This document shows, piece by piece, positions 1 through 8,487 of a stretch of DNA of 64,000 bases. Under the pieces are notes generated by a model. The model saw only the letters and a program-made list of their open reading frames with translations. It had not been told where the DNA came from and ran no database searches. Made by a program: the position numbers and the translations under genes. This DNA comes from Ensifer adhaerens (lineage in GTDB: Bacteria > Pseudomonadota > Alphaproteobacteria > Rhizobiales > Rhizobiaceae), in assembly GCF_000697965.2 (NCBI RefSeq), contig NZ_CP015881.1, forward strand, positions 1,054,001 to 1,118,000. The letters run 5' to 3'. Numbering within the stretch: the first letter of the stretch is position 1; each line of letters begins with the position of its first letter.

Positions 1-807
1 GCCGGCGCGTTGCGCCAGGGCGAGTTGCGTGCGGATGATGGCGAGCGGCGTGCGCAGCTGGTGGCTGGCATTGCCGGTGAAATTGCGAAGCGCATCGAGC
101 GCCGACTGCAAGCGCCCCATGAAGGAATTGACCGTGTCGACGAGGCCCTGGACTTCGTTCGGAACCCGCTCGCCGATCGGATGCAGATCGTCCGGACTGC
201 GCTCCGAGATCGCGTCACCCAGCCTGTAGAGCGGCCGCAAGGAAAACGTAACCGCGATCCAGACGATCATCGCCGCACCGGCAATCATCATGCCGAGGCG
301 GAGCGCCGAGCGCACCAGGATCGTCTGCGCCAGATGTCGGCGCGCGATTGTCGTTTCGGCAACCGTGACCACGAAGGGCACGGAATTGATGCCGGTTGAC
401 GCGGAGCGGCGAAGGGCGGCAATGCGGATCGGTTCGCCGCGGAAGATCGAATCCGCAAAGGTGGTCGATGCGCCGGGCTCCTCCGCCAGCGACGGCAGCG
501 TCTGGTAGCCGGTGATGAACTGGCCGGGCGGGCCATCGACCCGGTAGAACACCCGGTCCTGCGCGGCCGACGTCAGCATTTCCAGCGCGACATAGGGGAT
601 GTCGACTTCGAGCGACCCGTCTTCCGCCACGACCACGCGCTCGGCGATTGCCAGCGCCGAGCCGGCAAGCACCCGATCGGAAACGACGTTGGCGGTCGTC
701 ACGGCCTCCCGATAGGTATCCATCAGTGCAATGACCCCGATCACCACCGTCGAGATCAACAGCCAGCCAAGCAGGCGCCGGCGGAGGGAATAGACCGTCG
801 TCCTCAT
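1..807 (-). CDS. tctE: TctE-like sensor histidine kinase, N-terminal part (runs off window)
   Basis: N-terminal 269 residues of a membrane sensor kinase; the C-terminal ATPase domain lies beyond base 1. A membrane helix is visible at about residues 10-30. It is followed by a periplasmic sensor region, a second helix near residues 170-190, a HAMP-like linker, and the H-box NASHQLRTPL with phospho-acceptor His249. The start ATG at 807 overlaps the stop of the response regulator gene by four bases (ATGA), so the two are translationally coupled. The periplasmic domain and the neighbouring tctCBA operon point to the TctE family, which senses tricarboxylates or related carboxylates and phosphorylates TctD. 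The ligand cannot be read from the sequence. Confidence 0.85.
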   Translation of the reverse strand, partial: MRTTVYSLRRRLLGWLLISTVVIGVIALMDTYREAVTTANVVSDRVLAGSALAIAERVVVAEDGSLEVDIPYVALEMLTSAAQDRVFYRVDGPPGQFITGYQTLPSLAEEPGASTTFADSIFRGEPIRIAALRRSASTGINSVPFVVTVAETTIARRHLAQTILVRSALRLGMMIAGAAMIVWIAVTFSLRPLYRLGDAISERSPDDLHPIGERVPNEVQGLVDTVNSFMGRLQSALDALRNFTGNASHQLRTPLAIIRTQLALAQRAG

Positions 808-1481
808 TCCGGCCCGGCCGCCTTGTCGAGATAGTAGCCGATGCCGCGGGCGGTGCGCACGGTCAGCCCATGCGGCGCGAGCCGCTTGCGCAGCCTGCTG
901 ACATATTGTTCGATCGCGTTGGAGCTCAAGTCGTCGTCGAACCCTGTCAGCGACTGCATGATCGCATCCTTGGCGACCACCTTGCCGGCACGCATGAACA
1001 GAAGCTCCAGAAGTCCGAGCTCGCGCGCCGGGATCTCGATCGGCGCGCCGCCGGACGAGAAGCTGCGGGTGTTGAGATCGAGTGACACATTGCCGTAACT
1101 GACGGTCGAGGCCCTGAGGCCCGCCTGACGGCGCAAGAGCACGCGCACGCGCGCTTCGAGCTCGCCGACGTCGAAAGGTTTGATCATGTAGTCGTCGGCG
1201 CCGAGGTCGAGCCCCTTGATCCGCTCTTCGGGCGCGCCCCTTGCCGTCAGGATCAAGACCGCGGCGCGGTTCTGGCGAGCACGCATCGCCCTCAGCACAT
1301 CGAGGCCATCCATTTCAGGCAGATTGAGATCGAGAATGACAAGATCGAACGTTTCGGTGGCGGCCACCGCATGCGCCGACGCACCGTCACTGACGACATC
1401 GACGGCGTAGCCGCTGCCGCGCAAGATAGCCGACAGGCCCTCGGCCAGGTCCTGGTTGTCCTCAACAAGCAAGATACGCAA
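804..1481 (-). CDS. tctD: TctD-like OmpR-family response regulator
   Basis: 225 aa, full length for the family. The receiver domain (residues 1-115) starts MRILLVEDNQDL with the acidic pair, phospho-acceptor Asp51 in LVILDLNLPEMDG, and the conserved Lys in MIKPFD. A Trans_reg_C winged helix follows (about 125-220, ending TVRTARGIGYYL). It is the first gene of the tctDE operon and overlaps tctE by 4 bp. It is divergent from the solute-binding protein gene at 1559. Established role of the family: activating tctCBA in response to carboxylates. A tandem 11-bp repeat at 3404-3423 is a plausible target. The symbol is given by family and context. Confidence 0.85.
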   Translation of the reverse strand: MRILLVEDNQDLAEGLSAILRGSGYAVDVVSDGASAHAVAATETFDLVILDLNLPEMDGLDVLRAMRARQNRAAVLILTARGAPEERIKGLDLGADDYMIKPFDVGELEARVRVLLRRQAGLRASTVSYGNVSLDLNTRSFSSGGAPIEIPARELGLLELLFMRAGKVVAKDAIMQSLTGFDDDLSSNAIEQYVSRLRKRLAPHGLTVRTARGIGYYLDKAAGPE

Positions 1482-1558
1482 CTATCATCACTCCCCCGAC
1501 CACCTTATCCGCCGACGCCTTGCTTGTGAACGGTACGACACTGAGGCATTGTGGATTC

Positions 1559-2626
1559 ATGCGGTTCTTGATTTCTTTTCTTTTTTTTGCCCTTTGTCCT
1601 CAGCTGCTCCTTGCGGCCCCTATCATATTCCCGGCCCTTTCCGGCAAAGCGGACGTGCGCACGCTGGTCGTCTATTCATCACTCGACGAGCCGCTCGCAA
1701 AGCCGATGATCATCGGTTTCCAGCGGGCCAATCCGGACGTTACCGTGCGCTATGAGGACATGCTGACCGGAGAAATCTACGACCGCATCATCAAGGAGAC
1801 CGACGCCGGAATGAAGACGGCGGACTTCGCCTTTTCTTCCGCCATGGACCTGCAAGTCAAGCTCAGCAACGACGGTTACGCCCAGCGCAGCGATTTGCCG
1901 ATGAGCGACCGCTGGCCCGCCTGGGCCAACTGGCGCAACACGGCTTATGCGCTGACCTTCGAGCCTGCCGTCTTCGTCTATCACAAGCCGAGCTTCACCA
2001 AGGAGAAACCGCCGTCGACGCGCGCGGAATTCGTCGATTACCTGAAGCGCCAGGGCGCGGCCGTCTTCGGCAGGATCGGAACCTATGACATCGAGCGGTC
2101 CGGCGTCGGCTTCCTCTTCATGTCGCGCGACCAGGAACAGTTCGGCGATATCTGGGATGTCATCCAGGCGATGGGGGCGGCCGGCGTCAAACTCTACTCG
2201 ACGAGCGAAGCAATCCTCGAGCGTGTCGCCGACGGCCGCTTCGTGCTCGGCTACAACATCCTCGGATCCTATGCGGCGGACTGGGCGGCACGGCATCCGG
2301 ATGTCGGCATCGTTCTGCCGAAGGATTATACCGTGGTGATGTCGCGCATCGGCCTCGTCCCGCAAGCTGCCGCCTCCCCCGACCTCGGCCGGCGCTATCT
2401 TGAATTCTTCATGTCGAAGGAAGGCCAGACGATTATGGCCCGGGAGTTGCAAATCCCGGCCGTCAGCCCCGAGGTGGCGGGAGAAAATACCGCCAACACC
2501 ATGCAGGAGATGCTTGGCGGCCAGTTGCGCCCCGTCCCGGTAAGCCCGGGACTGATGGTCTATCTCGATCAGGTAAAGCGCTCACGGCTGATTGCCAAAT
2601 GGAACGAGGTTCTGAGGCTCCATTGA
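1559..2626 (+). CDS. Periplasmic solute-binding protein (family 1, PgtC/iron-type) divergent from tctDE
   Basis: About 355 aa. The start at 1559 (MRFLISFLFFAL) is preferred over the upstream ATG at 1520 because it gives a clean Sec signal peptide (hydrophobic run, then LLLAAP). The mature part begins with the RTLVVYSSLDEP strand typical of type-2 extracellular solute-binding proteins. It continues with hinge and ligand-lobe segments such as DFAFSSAMDL and LGYNILGSY. No permease or ATPase gene adjoins it. It sits head-to-head with tctD, which suggests an accessory ligand receptor for the TctE sensor, as PgtC serves the PgtAB phosphoglycerate sensor system, rather than a transport role. That role is inferred from position only. 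Confidence 0.7.
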   Translation: MRFLISFLFFALCPQLLLAAPIIFPALSGKADVRTLVVYSSLDEPLAKPMIIGFQRANPDVTVRYEDMLTGEIYDRIIKETDAGMKTADFAFSSAMDLQVKLSNDGYAQRSDLPMSDRWPAWANWRNTAYALTFEPAVFVYHKPSFTKEKPPSTRAEFVDYLKRQGAAVFGRIGTYDIERSGVGFLFMSRDQEQFGDIWDVIQAMGAAGVKLYSTSEAILERVADGRFVLGYNILGSYAADWAARHPDVGIVLPKDYTVVMSRIGLVPQAAASPDLGRRYLEFFMSKEGQTIMARELQIPAVSPEVAGENTANTMQEMLGGQLRPVPVSPGLMVYLDQVKRSRLIAKWNEVLRLH

Positions 2627-2686
2627 AGACGACGGACCGGAAGCGCGGCGCTCCCGGTCCGATCGCAAATCCCGCCACCTTCAGGC

Positions 2687-3136
2687 TTAAGCCTTGTTCC
2701 GCGTACGCCCGGACCGTAGGGCCTGCGCGGAAAGGTTCAGTTCGACGGCAGCAAGCACCAACGCCTTCAACGCCTCTTCGTCGATCGCCTCGCCCTCGTG
2801 GATATCGATGGCGCGCCGGACATTGCCGTCAAGGCTGGAATTGAAAAGACCTGCCGGATCGTCGAGTGCTGCCCCCTTGGCGAAAGTCATTTTCACAACC
2901 GCTTTATAGGTCTCGCCGGTACAGATGATGCCGGCATGCTCCCAGACCGGGACGCCTCGCCATTTCCATTCCTCGACGACGTCAGGATCCGCTTCCTTGA
3001 TCAGCTTGCGTATCTTCGCAAGCGTCGCACCGCGCCAGTCGCCAAGTTCCGCGATCCTCGCGTCAATCTGCCCGGAGGCAGAAGCGGCGGCTTCTGCCGC
3101 ATCGTCGTTTTTCGCCTTGGTCGTCGCTTTTGCCAT
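2687..3136 (-). CDS. DUF1801 domain protein
   Basis: 149 aa from ATG 3136, which has GGGAG nine bases upstream; an upstream in-frame ATG at 3253 lacks such a site. An Ala/Lys-rich N-terminus (residues 1-20) precedes a DUF1801 (YdhG-like) fold. Recognisable segments are IRKLIKEADPDVVEEWKWRGVPVWEHAGIIC, here shortened to its key parts WKWRG and VPVWE, then FAKGAALDDP and the C-terminal helix EEALKALVLAAVELN. The biochemical function of the family is not established. It is a single gene convergent with the solute-binding protein gene and with no obvious operon partner. Confidence 0.7.
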   Translation of the reverse strand: MAKATTKAKNDDAAEAAASASGQIDARIAELGDWRGATLAKIRKLIKEADPDVVEEWKWRGVPVWEHAGIICTGETYKAVVKMTFAKGAALDDPAGLFNSSLDGNVRRAIDIHEGEAIDEEALKALVLAAVELNLSAQALRSGRTRNKA

Positions 3137-3403
3137 CGTATTTACTCTCCCATCATCCTTGCCGGAGCTCGCCTTCAGGCGGGGCCGGTGCAAACCGTCT
3201 TCGCCTTTGTCGGCGTTGCTCCTCATACCTAGGCTCGGGCCGGCTGGCGGCAATATCCGAGCAACGATTCGTGGTACCGTCGCGAAATCCGGTCGGGACC
3301 TGGCTCAATTTGAACGCCGGGAACCGGCAACATCGCCTGTCAGCGCATGCGAGAACCTAAAATTCCGTAAACGATGAGGCAGGATTTTCGCATTCGGGGC
3401 TTG

Positions 3404-3423
3404 ATGTCAGCTAAATGTCAGCT
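3404..3423 (+). promoter_or_regulatory. Candidate TctD operator: 11-bp tandem repeat
   Basis: ATGTCAGCT occurs twice (3404-3412 and 3415-3423) with an exact 11-bp period, one helical turn. This is the arrangement bound by OmpR/PhoB-type dimers. It lies about 175 bp before the tctC start in a 460-bp non-coding stretch (3137-3596). That it binds TctD is inference; the repeat itself is directly visible. Confidence 0.55.
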
Positions 3424-3596
3424 TTCTATGGTGCCTTAAGGTCACTGGCACCCGTGGAGGCGGGCCGCCGGTTGCGTACTGGGAGGAAGCCACCAATCCG
3501 GTCAAGCGATAAGGGTCGAAAGAGCCCGTCGCCGTCTTCCCGTTCGCACACAGCAACAACGTGCGCGGTGAAAACGCGCCTCACGGAGGACTGACC

Positions 3597-4541
3597 TTGA
3601 AACATATTTTCCTCGCAACGATTCTCGCCGGTGCGATGTCGCTCCCGGCTGTTGCCGCTGATTACACGATCATTGCACCTGCAAACCCGGGCGGCGGCTG
3701 GGACCAGACGGCGCGTTCGCTGCAGACGGTCATGCAGCAGGAAGGCATCTCCGGCAACGTTCAGGTTCAGAACGTGCCGGGCGCCGGCGGCACCATCGGT
3801 CTCGCCCAGTTCGCAAGCCAGCAGAAGGGCAACCCGAACGCCCTGATCGTCGGCGGCTACGTCATGGTCGGTGCAATCCTCACCAACAAGTCCCCGGTCA
3901 CTCTTAAGGACGTCACGCCGATCGCGCGTCTCACCGGCGAATACGAAGCGGTCGTCGTTCCGGCCTCGTCCGACATCAAGACCATGGGCGACCTCGTCGA
4001 AGCCCTGAAGAAGGATCCGGGCGCCGTGTCCTGGGCTGGCGGCTCGGCCGGCGGTACCGACCACATCGCCGTTGGCCTGATCGCCAAGGCGGCCGGCGTC
4101 GATCCGACCAAAATCAACTACATCGCCTATTCCGGCGGCGGTGAAGCGCTTGCTGCTATCCTCGGCAGCCAGGTTACCGCAGGTATCTCGGGCTACGGCG
4201 AGTTCGAATCGCAGGTCAAGGCCGGCACGCTCCGCCTGCTCGCCGTCTCCAGCGCCGAGCGCATTGCCGGCGTCGATGCTCCAACGCTGAAAGAATCGGG
4301 CGTTGACGTCGTCGTCGAGAACTGGCGCATGGTCGCAGCCGCTCCTGGCCTCTCGGACGAGCAGAAGGCCGCCGTTTCGGCCGATATCGAGAAGCTCGCG
4401 AAGTCCGCTGGCTGGCAGGAAGTCCTGAAGACCAAGGGCTGGCAGGACAGCTATCTCGCCGGCGATGCGTTCAAAGCCCAGCTCGACAAGGACGTTGCGG
4501 CGACCGAGGGCGTTCTCAAGGACATTGGACTGGTGAAATGA
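3597..4541 (+). CDS. tctC: Tripartite tricarboxylate transporter substrate-binding protein TctC
   Basis: 314 aa. The start is taken at TTG 3597, seven bases after CACGGAGGA, because it gives the signal peptide KHIFLATILAGAMSLPAVAA. The mature protein shows the TTT family hallmarks: YTIIAPANPGGGWDQTAR at the N-terminus, VQNVPGAGGTIG, and the GGSAGGTDH and YSGGGEALAAILG loops that contact the carboxylate ligand. It is the periplasmic receptor for TctAB. The stop overlaps the tctB start (ATGA at 4538-4541). First gene of tctCBA and downstream of the candidate TctD site. Confidence 0.9.
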   Translation: MKHIFLATILAGAMSLPAVAADYTIIAPANPGGGWDQTARSLQTVMQQEGISGNVQVQNVPGAGGTIGLAQFASQQKGNPNALIVGGYVMVGAILTNKSPVTLKDVTPIARLTGEYEAVVVPASSDIKTMGDLVEALKKDPGAVSWAGGSAGGTDHIAVGLIAKAAGVDPTKINYIAYSGGGEALAAILGSQVTAGISGYGEFESQVKAGTLRLLAVSSAERIAGVDAPTLKESGVDVVVENWRMVAAAPGLSDEQKAAVSADIEKLAKSAGWQEVLKTKGWQDSYLAGDAFKAQLDKDVAATEGVLKDIGLVK

Positions 4542-5029
4542 TCAAGGGGCATCACCCTTCAACTGCAACGCGTCGCCCGGATCGGGCGGCGCTTTTCATC
4601 GCGGTGGTTCTCGCCGCTATCGCTGGACTCATTTTCTGGGATGTGTCGCGCCTGACGGGCGCTGCCGGCTACTCCCAGGTCGGGCCGACGACGGTCCCCT
4701 ATGCGATCGCCTGCTGTCTTTTCGGCCTTGCGATCTGGACCGCGATCGAAGCGTTTCGCGGCGATTTTCCAGAGCGTGAGCACCAGGAAGTCGCTCCGGT
4801 TATCTGGATCGTCGGTGGTCTTGCCGCCCAGATGCTGCTGTTGAACATTGCAGGCTTCTCGATCGCCACCGGCATTCTGTTCGCGTTGACCGCACGCGGT
4901 TTCGGCAAGCGCAAGCTTTGGTTCTCGCTCCCCGTCGGCATTGCGATCTGCTTTGTCGTGTGGGTGATCTTCGCCAAGCTGCTGCTCCTGTCGCTGCCCG
5001 CGGGGCCGCTTGAACGCCTGTTCTTCTAA
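4538..5029 (+). CDS. tctB: Tripartite tricarboxylate transporter small membrane subunit TctB
   Basis: 163 aa with four predicted membrane helices (about residues 18-38, 55-75, 85-105 and 125-155), as expected for the small integral subunit of the TTT transporter. It is poorly conserved in sequence, as the family usually is. Its call rests on size, topology and exact position between tctC (4-bp overlap) and tctA (14-bp gap). It partners TctA in the inner membrane for Na+- or H+-driven carboxylate uptake. Confidence 0.88.
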   Translation: MIKGHHPSTATRRPDRAALFIAVVLAAIAGLIFWDVSRLTGAAGYSQVGPTTVPYAIACCLFGLAIWTAIEAFRGDFPEREHQEVAPVIWIVGGLAAQMLLLNIAGFSIATGILFALTARGFGKRKLWFSLPVGIAICFVVWVIFAKLLLLSLPAGPLERLFF

Positions 5030-5043
5030 GAGGGCCGACGACC

Positions 5044-6561
5044 ATGGCTACTTTTGAATTCCTGATGCAGGGATTGCTGGTTGCTGCGCAGCCAATGAAC
5101 CTGCTCTACGCGCTGATCGGCGTAACGCTCGGCACGGCGGTCGGCGTCCTGCCCGGCATCGGCCCGGCACTGACCGTGGCGCTCCTGCTGCCGGTCACCT
5201 ACCGTCTCGATCCCGGCGGCTCGCTGATCATGTTTGCCGGCATCTATTACGGCGGCATGTATGGCGGCTCGACCACGTCGATCCTGTTGAACACGCCCGG
5301 TGAAAGCGCCTCGATCGTGACTGCGCTCGAAGGCAACAAGATGGCGAGGGCGGGTCGCGGCGGGCCCGCACTGGCAACGGCCGCGATCGGCTCCTTCGTC
5401 GCCGGCCTGATCGCCACGCTTGCTCTTGCCTTCATCGCGCCTTACATCGTCAAGCTGGCCCTGGTTTTCGGTCCGCGCGAATATTTCGCGCTGATGGTTC
5501 TCGCCTTTGTCACCGTTTCCTCCGCCTTCGGCGACAGCACCCTTCGCGGTCTGACATCGCTGTTTGTCGGCCTGGCGCTTTCAGTCATCGGCATCGACCA
5601 ACTGACCGGCCAGGCACGTCTTTCCTTTGGCGTTCCCGAATTGCTTGACGGCATCGAAGTCACGACGCTCGCCGTTGCCATGTTCGCCATCGGCGAGACG
5701 CTCTACATCGCTGCACAGGGCGACAAGGGGCCCGACAAGGTCGAGGCCGTCCGTGGCTCTGTATGGATGAATGCGGCCGACTGGGCACGCTCCTGGAAGG
5801 CGTGGCTGCGCGGTACCCTCATCGGCTTCCCGATCGGCGCCATGCCGGCTGGCGGCGCTGAGATCGGCACCTTCCTGTCCTACGCCACCGAAAAGCGTCT
5901 GACGAAGCATCCGGAAGAATTCGGCAATGGCGCGATCGAAGGCGTCGCCGGTCCGGAAGCGGCCAACAACGCCTCGGCCGCTGGCACGCTCGTGCCGCTC
6001 CTGACGCTTGGCCTGCCGACCACGGCAACCGCGGCGATCATGCTTGCCGGCTTCCAGCAGTATGGCCTCCAGCCCGGACCGCTGCTGTTTGCGACCAATC
6101 CGCAGCTCGTCTGGGGCCTGATCGCCAGCCTTCTGATCGCCAACTTCATGTTGCTGGTTCTGAACCTGCCGCTCATCGGTCTTTGGGTGAAGCTGCTGAC
6201 AGTTCCGAAGCCTTGGCTCTATGCCGGCATCCTGCTGTTTGCCACGCTCGGCACGATCGGGGCCAACCCGTCGGTCTACGAGCTCGGCATGTTGCTCGCC
6301 TTCGGCCTGCTCGGTTACGCGATGCGCATCTTTGGATATCCGATCGCGCCTGTCGTCGTCGGCCTGATCCTGGGCCCGCTCGCCGAACAGCAGCTGCGCC
6401 GCGCGCTCGCGATCAGCCAGGGGGACTACTCGGTCCTGTTCACCTCGCCGATTGCCGCAGGCCTCCTGATCATCGCAGCTGCAGCGCTGATCGTACCGCT
6501 CATCCTTCGGGCCCGTGGCCGCGGCGAAGTCCTTGCGCAGCTCGCCGCCAACGAAGACTAA
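5044..6561 (+). CDS. tctA: Tripartite tricarboxylate transporter large membrane subunit TctA
   Basis: 505 aa, the normal length. About 11-12 membrane helices and the TctA signature near the N-terminus ([18 protein letters not shown], then [18 protein letters not shown]). A second, related half contains [20 protein letters not shown] and the [17 protein letters not shown] motif. It forms the translocation pore with TctB. The start at 5044 follows GAGGGCCGACGACC. Last gene of the operon, followed by two strong inverted repeats that probably end transcription. Confidence 0.93.
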   Translation: MATFEFLMQGLLVAAQPMNLLYALIGVTLGTAVGVLPGIGPALTVALLLPVTYRLDPGGSLIMFAGIYYGGMYGGSTTSILLNTPGESASIVTALEGNKMARAGRGGPALATAAIGSFVAGLIATLALAFIAPYIVKLALVFGPREYFALMVLAFVTVSSAFGDSTLRGLTSLFVGLALSVIGIDQLTGQARLSFGVPELLDGIEVTTLAVAMFAIGETLYIAAQGDKGPDKVEAVRGSVWMNAADWARSWKAWLRGTLIGFPIGAMPAGGAEIGTFLSYATEKRLTKHPEEFGNGAIEGVAGPEAANNASAAGTLVPLLTLGLPTTATAAIMLAGFQQYGLQPGPLLFATNPQLVWGLIASLLIANFMLLVLNLPLIGLWVKLLTVPKPWLYAGILLFATLGTIGANPSVYELGMLLAFGLLGYAMRIFGYPIAPVVVGLILGPLAEQQLRRALAISQGDYSVLFTSPIAAGLLIIAAAALIVPLILRARGRGEVLAQLAANED

Positions 6562-6572
6562 GCCCCAAAACA

Positions 6573-6602
6573 ATCGGGTCCGGAACCCCTTTCGGACCCG
6601 AT
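6573..6602 (+). terminator. Inverted repeat after tctA
   Basis: A perfect 10-bp stem (ATCGGGTCCG at 6573-6582 with CGGACCCGAT at 6593-6602) and a 10-base loop, 12 bases after the tctA stop. There is no U-run after it, so it may be a 3'-stabilising hairpin or a weak terminator acting together with the next one. Confidence 0.55.
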
Positions 6603-6634
6603 CGACATAGCGCCTCCTCCCAAGGCCTATCCGA

Positions 6635-6666
6635 AGGCCCGGCCGGTTTGAAAACCGACCGGGCCT
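6635..6666 (+). terminator. Rho-independent-like terminator after tctA
   Basis: AGGCCCGG (6635-6642) pairs with CCGGGCCT (6659-6666). After one mismatch, CGGTTT (6644-6649) pairs with AAACCG (6652-6657). This gives a 14-bp interrupted stem followed by the pyrimidine-rich GCTTCCTTT. It separates tctCBA from the duplicated small genes. Confidence 0.6.
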
Positions 6667-6766
6667 GCTTCCTTTGCATGGCTGGCCTGTCCGATTGTGC
6701 ATTGCAATAAGACCGACCAAACCCCATCTTTTGCTCATCAAAGAGAAAACGAAAGCGAGCAAGAAG

Positions 6767-6934
6767 ATGGTTACCACAACTTACCACAAGGGTTTCATCG
6801 GTCGTGCATTCGCAGTTCTCGGCGCCGCTAGCGCTGCCGCCGCCGCTGTCGAAGGTCACCGCCGCCCGAAGGCAAGCGACCTGCGTACGCTGGGCATCGA
6901 TCCGGCGAACTTCCCGGACACGCGCCGCGGCTAA
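6767..6934 (+). CDS. Small protein, duplicated copy 1 (function unknown)
   Basis: 55 aa starting MVTTTYHKGFIGRAF. The start at ATG 6767 is supported by GCGAGCAAGAAG just upstream and by identity with copy 2 beginning exactly here. The N-terminal third holds a short Ala-rich helix (AVLGAASAAAAAVEG). The basic C-terminus SDLRTLGIDPANF resembles the tail of short arginine-rich DUF1127-type proteins of alphaproteobacteria, but the match is too short to assign. It has its own strong terminator (6979-7017). It differs from copy 2 at only a few residues (Val2/Thr2, Arg/His in the DL-TLGID segment), so both copies look selected as proteins. Confidence 0.6.
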   Translation: MVTTTYHKGFIGRAFAVLGAASAAAAAVEGHRRPKASDLRTLGIDPANFPDTRRG

Positions 6935-6978
6935 CATATTCCAGCGCCCCGAGGGGCGCCTTATCCTCCCAAGGATAG

Positions 6979-7017
6979 AACGGCTCGGGGTCGAGAGACC
7001 ACCGAGCCGTTGTTTTT
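6979..7017 (+). terminator. Rho-independent terminator of small gene copy 1
   Basis: AACGGCTCGG (6979-6988) pairs perfectly with CCGAGCCGTT (7002-7011), followed by GTTTTT. A smaller hairpin (GCGCCC at 6944-6949 with GGGCGC at 6954-6959) precedes it. In copy 2 the equivalent stem (7429-7438 with 7452-7461) keeps pairing through a G-U pair but has lost the T-run. Confidence 0.85.
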
Positions 7018-7211
7018 CCGGCAGCCGGCATCTTCAGCCCCCGCCACTTCATAGACCCGGCTCAAGAGGGCAGACGGTCCGACGCCCACTCGTCCCAAGT
7101 TGAAGCAGCGTGCTTCCGTTGCATGGCTGGCCTGTCCGATTGTGCATTGCAATAAGACCGACCAAACCCCATCTTTTGCTCATCAAAGAGAAAACGAAAG
7201 CGAGCAAGAAG

Positions 7212-7379
7212 ATGACTACCACAACCTATCACAAGGGTTTCATCGGTCGTGCATTCGCAGTTCTCGGCGCTGCTAGCGCTGCCGCCGCCGCTGTCGAAGG
7301 TCACCGCCGCCCGAAGGCAAGCGACCTGCACACGCTGGGCATTGATCCGGCGAACTTCCCCGACACGCGCCGCGGCTAA
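7212..7379 (+). CDS. Small protein, duplicated copy 2 (function unknown)
   Basis: 55 aa starting MTTTTYHKGFIGRAF, paralogous to the gene at 6767 with a handful of differences. The first codons differ while the 90-base leader is identical. Same leader and ribosome-site context. Its downstream hairpin (GCGCCC-ACGA-GGGCGC, 7389-7404) is retained, but the final terminator lacks its U-tract, so its transcripts may extend towards the convergent universal stress gene. Function unknown. The Ala-rich helix and basic C-terminus are all that can be described. Confidence 0.6.
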   Translation: MTTTTYHKGFIGRAFAVLGAASAAAAAVEGHRRPKASDLHTLGIDPANFPDTRRG

Positions 7380-7564
7380 CAAATTCCAGCGCCCACGAGG
7401 GCGCCTTATCCTTCCAAGGATGATGAAGAACGGCTCGGGGTCGAGAGACCACCGGGCCGTTGCCATTATGGAAAAGCGCGTCCCTCCTCGTCGGGGTTCG
7501 TCGAACGCCGACAACGCGTTGGCGGCGTATGTAGGACATCAACGAGGCGTCGCGCGACGTCGCC

Positions 7565-8011
7565 TCACTTCTTCGCGCGATAGATCAATACCGGTATCGT
7601 GGAGTGAGCCAGCACCTTGGCAGCTACGCTGCCGAGCATCAGGCTTCCGACGCCACTGCGACCATGGGACGCCATGATGATGAGATCGGCATCTTTGTAT
7701 ATCGCCTGGTCGCAGATTGCGCGGTAGACCTCGTGGCTGCGGACCTGCTCCGTCTGGCACTCCACGCCTTCCGCCGCAGCCTTGCGCGCTAAAGCCGCGA
7801 GCATTTCCGCGGCATGCTTGCTGGCCAGCGCCTCGTATTCGGTGCGCGTGCTCGACAACTGCTCGGGATCGACCGAATAGAGGTCGAATGGTTCGGTAAC
7901 GGCAAGGATGTTCACTCGTGCGCCGACGTCCTTTGCAAAGGTTATGCCTGCATCGACAGCGATTGTTGCTAAGGGCGAGCCGTCGGTGGGTATAAGAATA
8001 TTGCGAAACAT
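7565..8011 (-). CDS. Universal stress protein (UspA family)
   Basis: 148 aa. The start at 8011 follows GAGGAGGATCCC; the longer frame upstream has no site. It opens FRNILIPTDGSPLA (the conserved first strand with Asp) and carries the nucleotide-binding loop GRSGVGSLMLGSVA near the C-terminus, matching the G-x2-G-x9-G-S pattern of ATP-binding Usps. Cytoplasmic stress or energy-limitation protein by family. Monocistronic and convergent with the duplicated small genes. Confidence 0.9.
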   Translation of the reverse strand: MFRNILIPTDGSPLATIAVDAGITFAKDVGARVNILAVTEPFDLYSVDPEQLSSTRTEYEALASKHAAEMLAALARKAAAEGVECQTEQVRSHEVYRAICDQAIYKDADLIIMASHGRSGVGSLMLGSVAAKVLAHSTIPVLIYRAKK

Positions 8012-8112
8012 GGGATCCTCCTCTTCCAAGCTCCAGAGGAAGCTTAGTGCCTGGAGCGGCCTATTCCTTTGATCCCGATCAACGTTCCGGATTTCAGCAG
8101 GGAGGCGAATAC

Positions 8113-8433
8113 TTAGCGACCTTTGTCGAAGCGGAAAAAATGTCGCAGTCGCCGCCGCAGGATGACGGACCAAGGCACCTCGGCATTGATCGCCTGGTAG
8201 CCAGCTTGTGTCAGCGAGAATTCAACGCGACCGTCATCTACCTCTCTTCGCGTGATGTATTGCATGTTCAGGGCGCGAAAGACCGTCGGGTGCAGTTCCG
8301 GTGGCCAGTAGATTTCATCTCCCGGCACCCGATAGGCGCCGGCGTTGTAGAGCTCCTCAAGCACGTTCCTTAAATCACTAGCCAGCATCGGATTTTTATC
8401 GCGCGCAGCGTGCGGTTTGGCAATGTGCGACAC
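8113..8433 (-). CDS. Small hypothetical protein downstream of virB11
   Basis: 106 aa from GTG 8433 (an internal ATG at 8388, MLASDLRNVL, is an alternative start). The sequence ASDLRNVLEELYNAGAYRV, followed by TVFRALNMQYITR and a C-terminal basic tail RRRLRHFFRF, suggests a small globular protein, perhaps winged-helix-like. No family was recognised. It lies 54 bp after virB11 on the same strand, so it may be co-transcribed with the secretion operon. Divergence between the short gap and the tail suggests a lineage-specific cargo or regulator, but this is a guess. Confidence 0.5.
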   Translation of the reverse strand: MSHIAKPHAARDKNPMLASDLRNVLEELYNAGAYRVPGDEIYWPPELHPTVFRALNMQYITRREVDDGRVEFSLTQAGYQAINAEVPWSVILRRRLRHFFRFDKGR

Positions 8434-8487
8434 GACGACCTAAGGAGATAGATCGTCGTTCCAGTGCCGTTCCTAAACATCTATTCG

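Larger units (their letters stand above)
6667..7462 (+). repeat. Tandem duplication of a ~350-bp small-gene cassette
   Basis: Copy 1 (about 6667-7012) and copy 2 (about 7112-7462) share a nearly identical leader, coding sequence and 3' hairpins. The leader is base-for-base identical over 6678-6766 and 7123-7211 (offset 445). Copy 2 has small indels after the gene. About 100 unrelated bases separate the copies. Confidence 0.9.

Noticed and set aside
1679..2452. 257-codon minus-strand frame opposite the solute-binding protein
   Set aside because: Shadow frame; no ribosome site, and the plus-strand protein has clear family features.
5581..6777. 398-codon minus-strand frame opposite tctA
   Set aside because: Antisense shadow of a strongly conserved transporter gene; translation is Arg/Gln/Asp-rich with no family motif.
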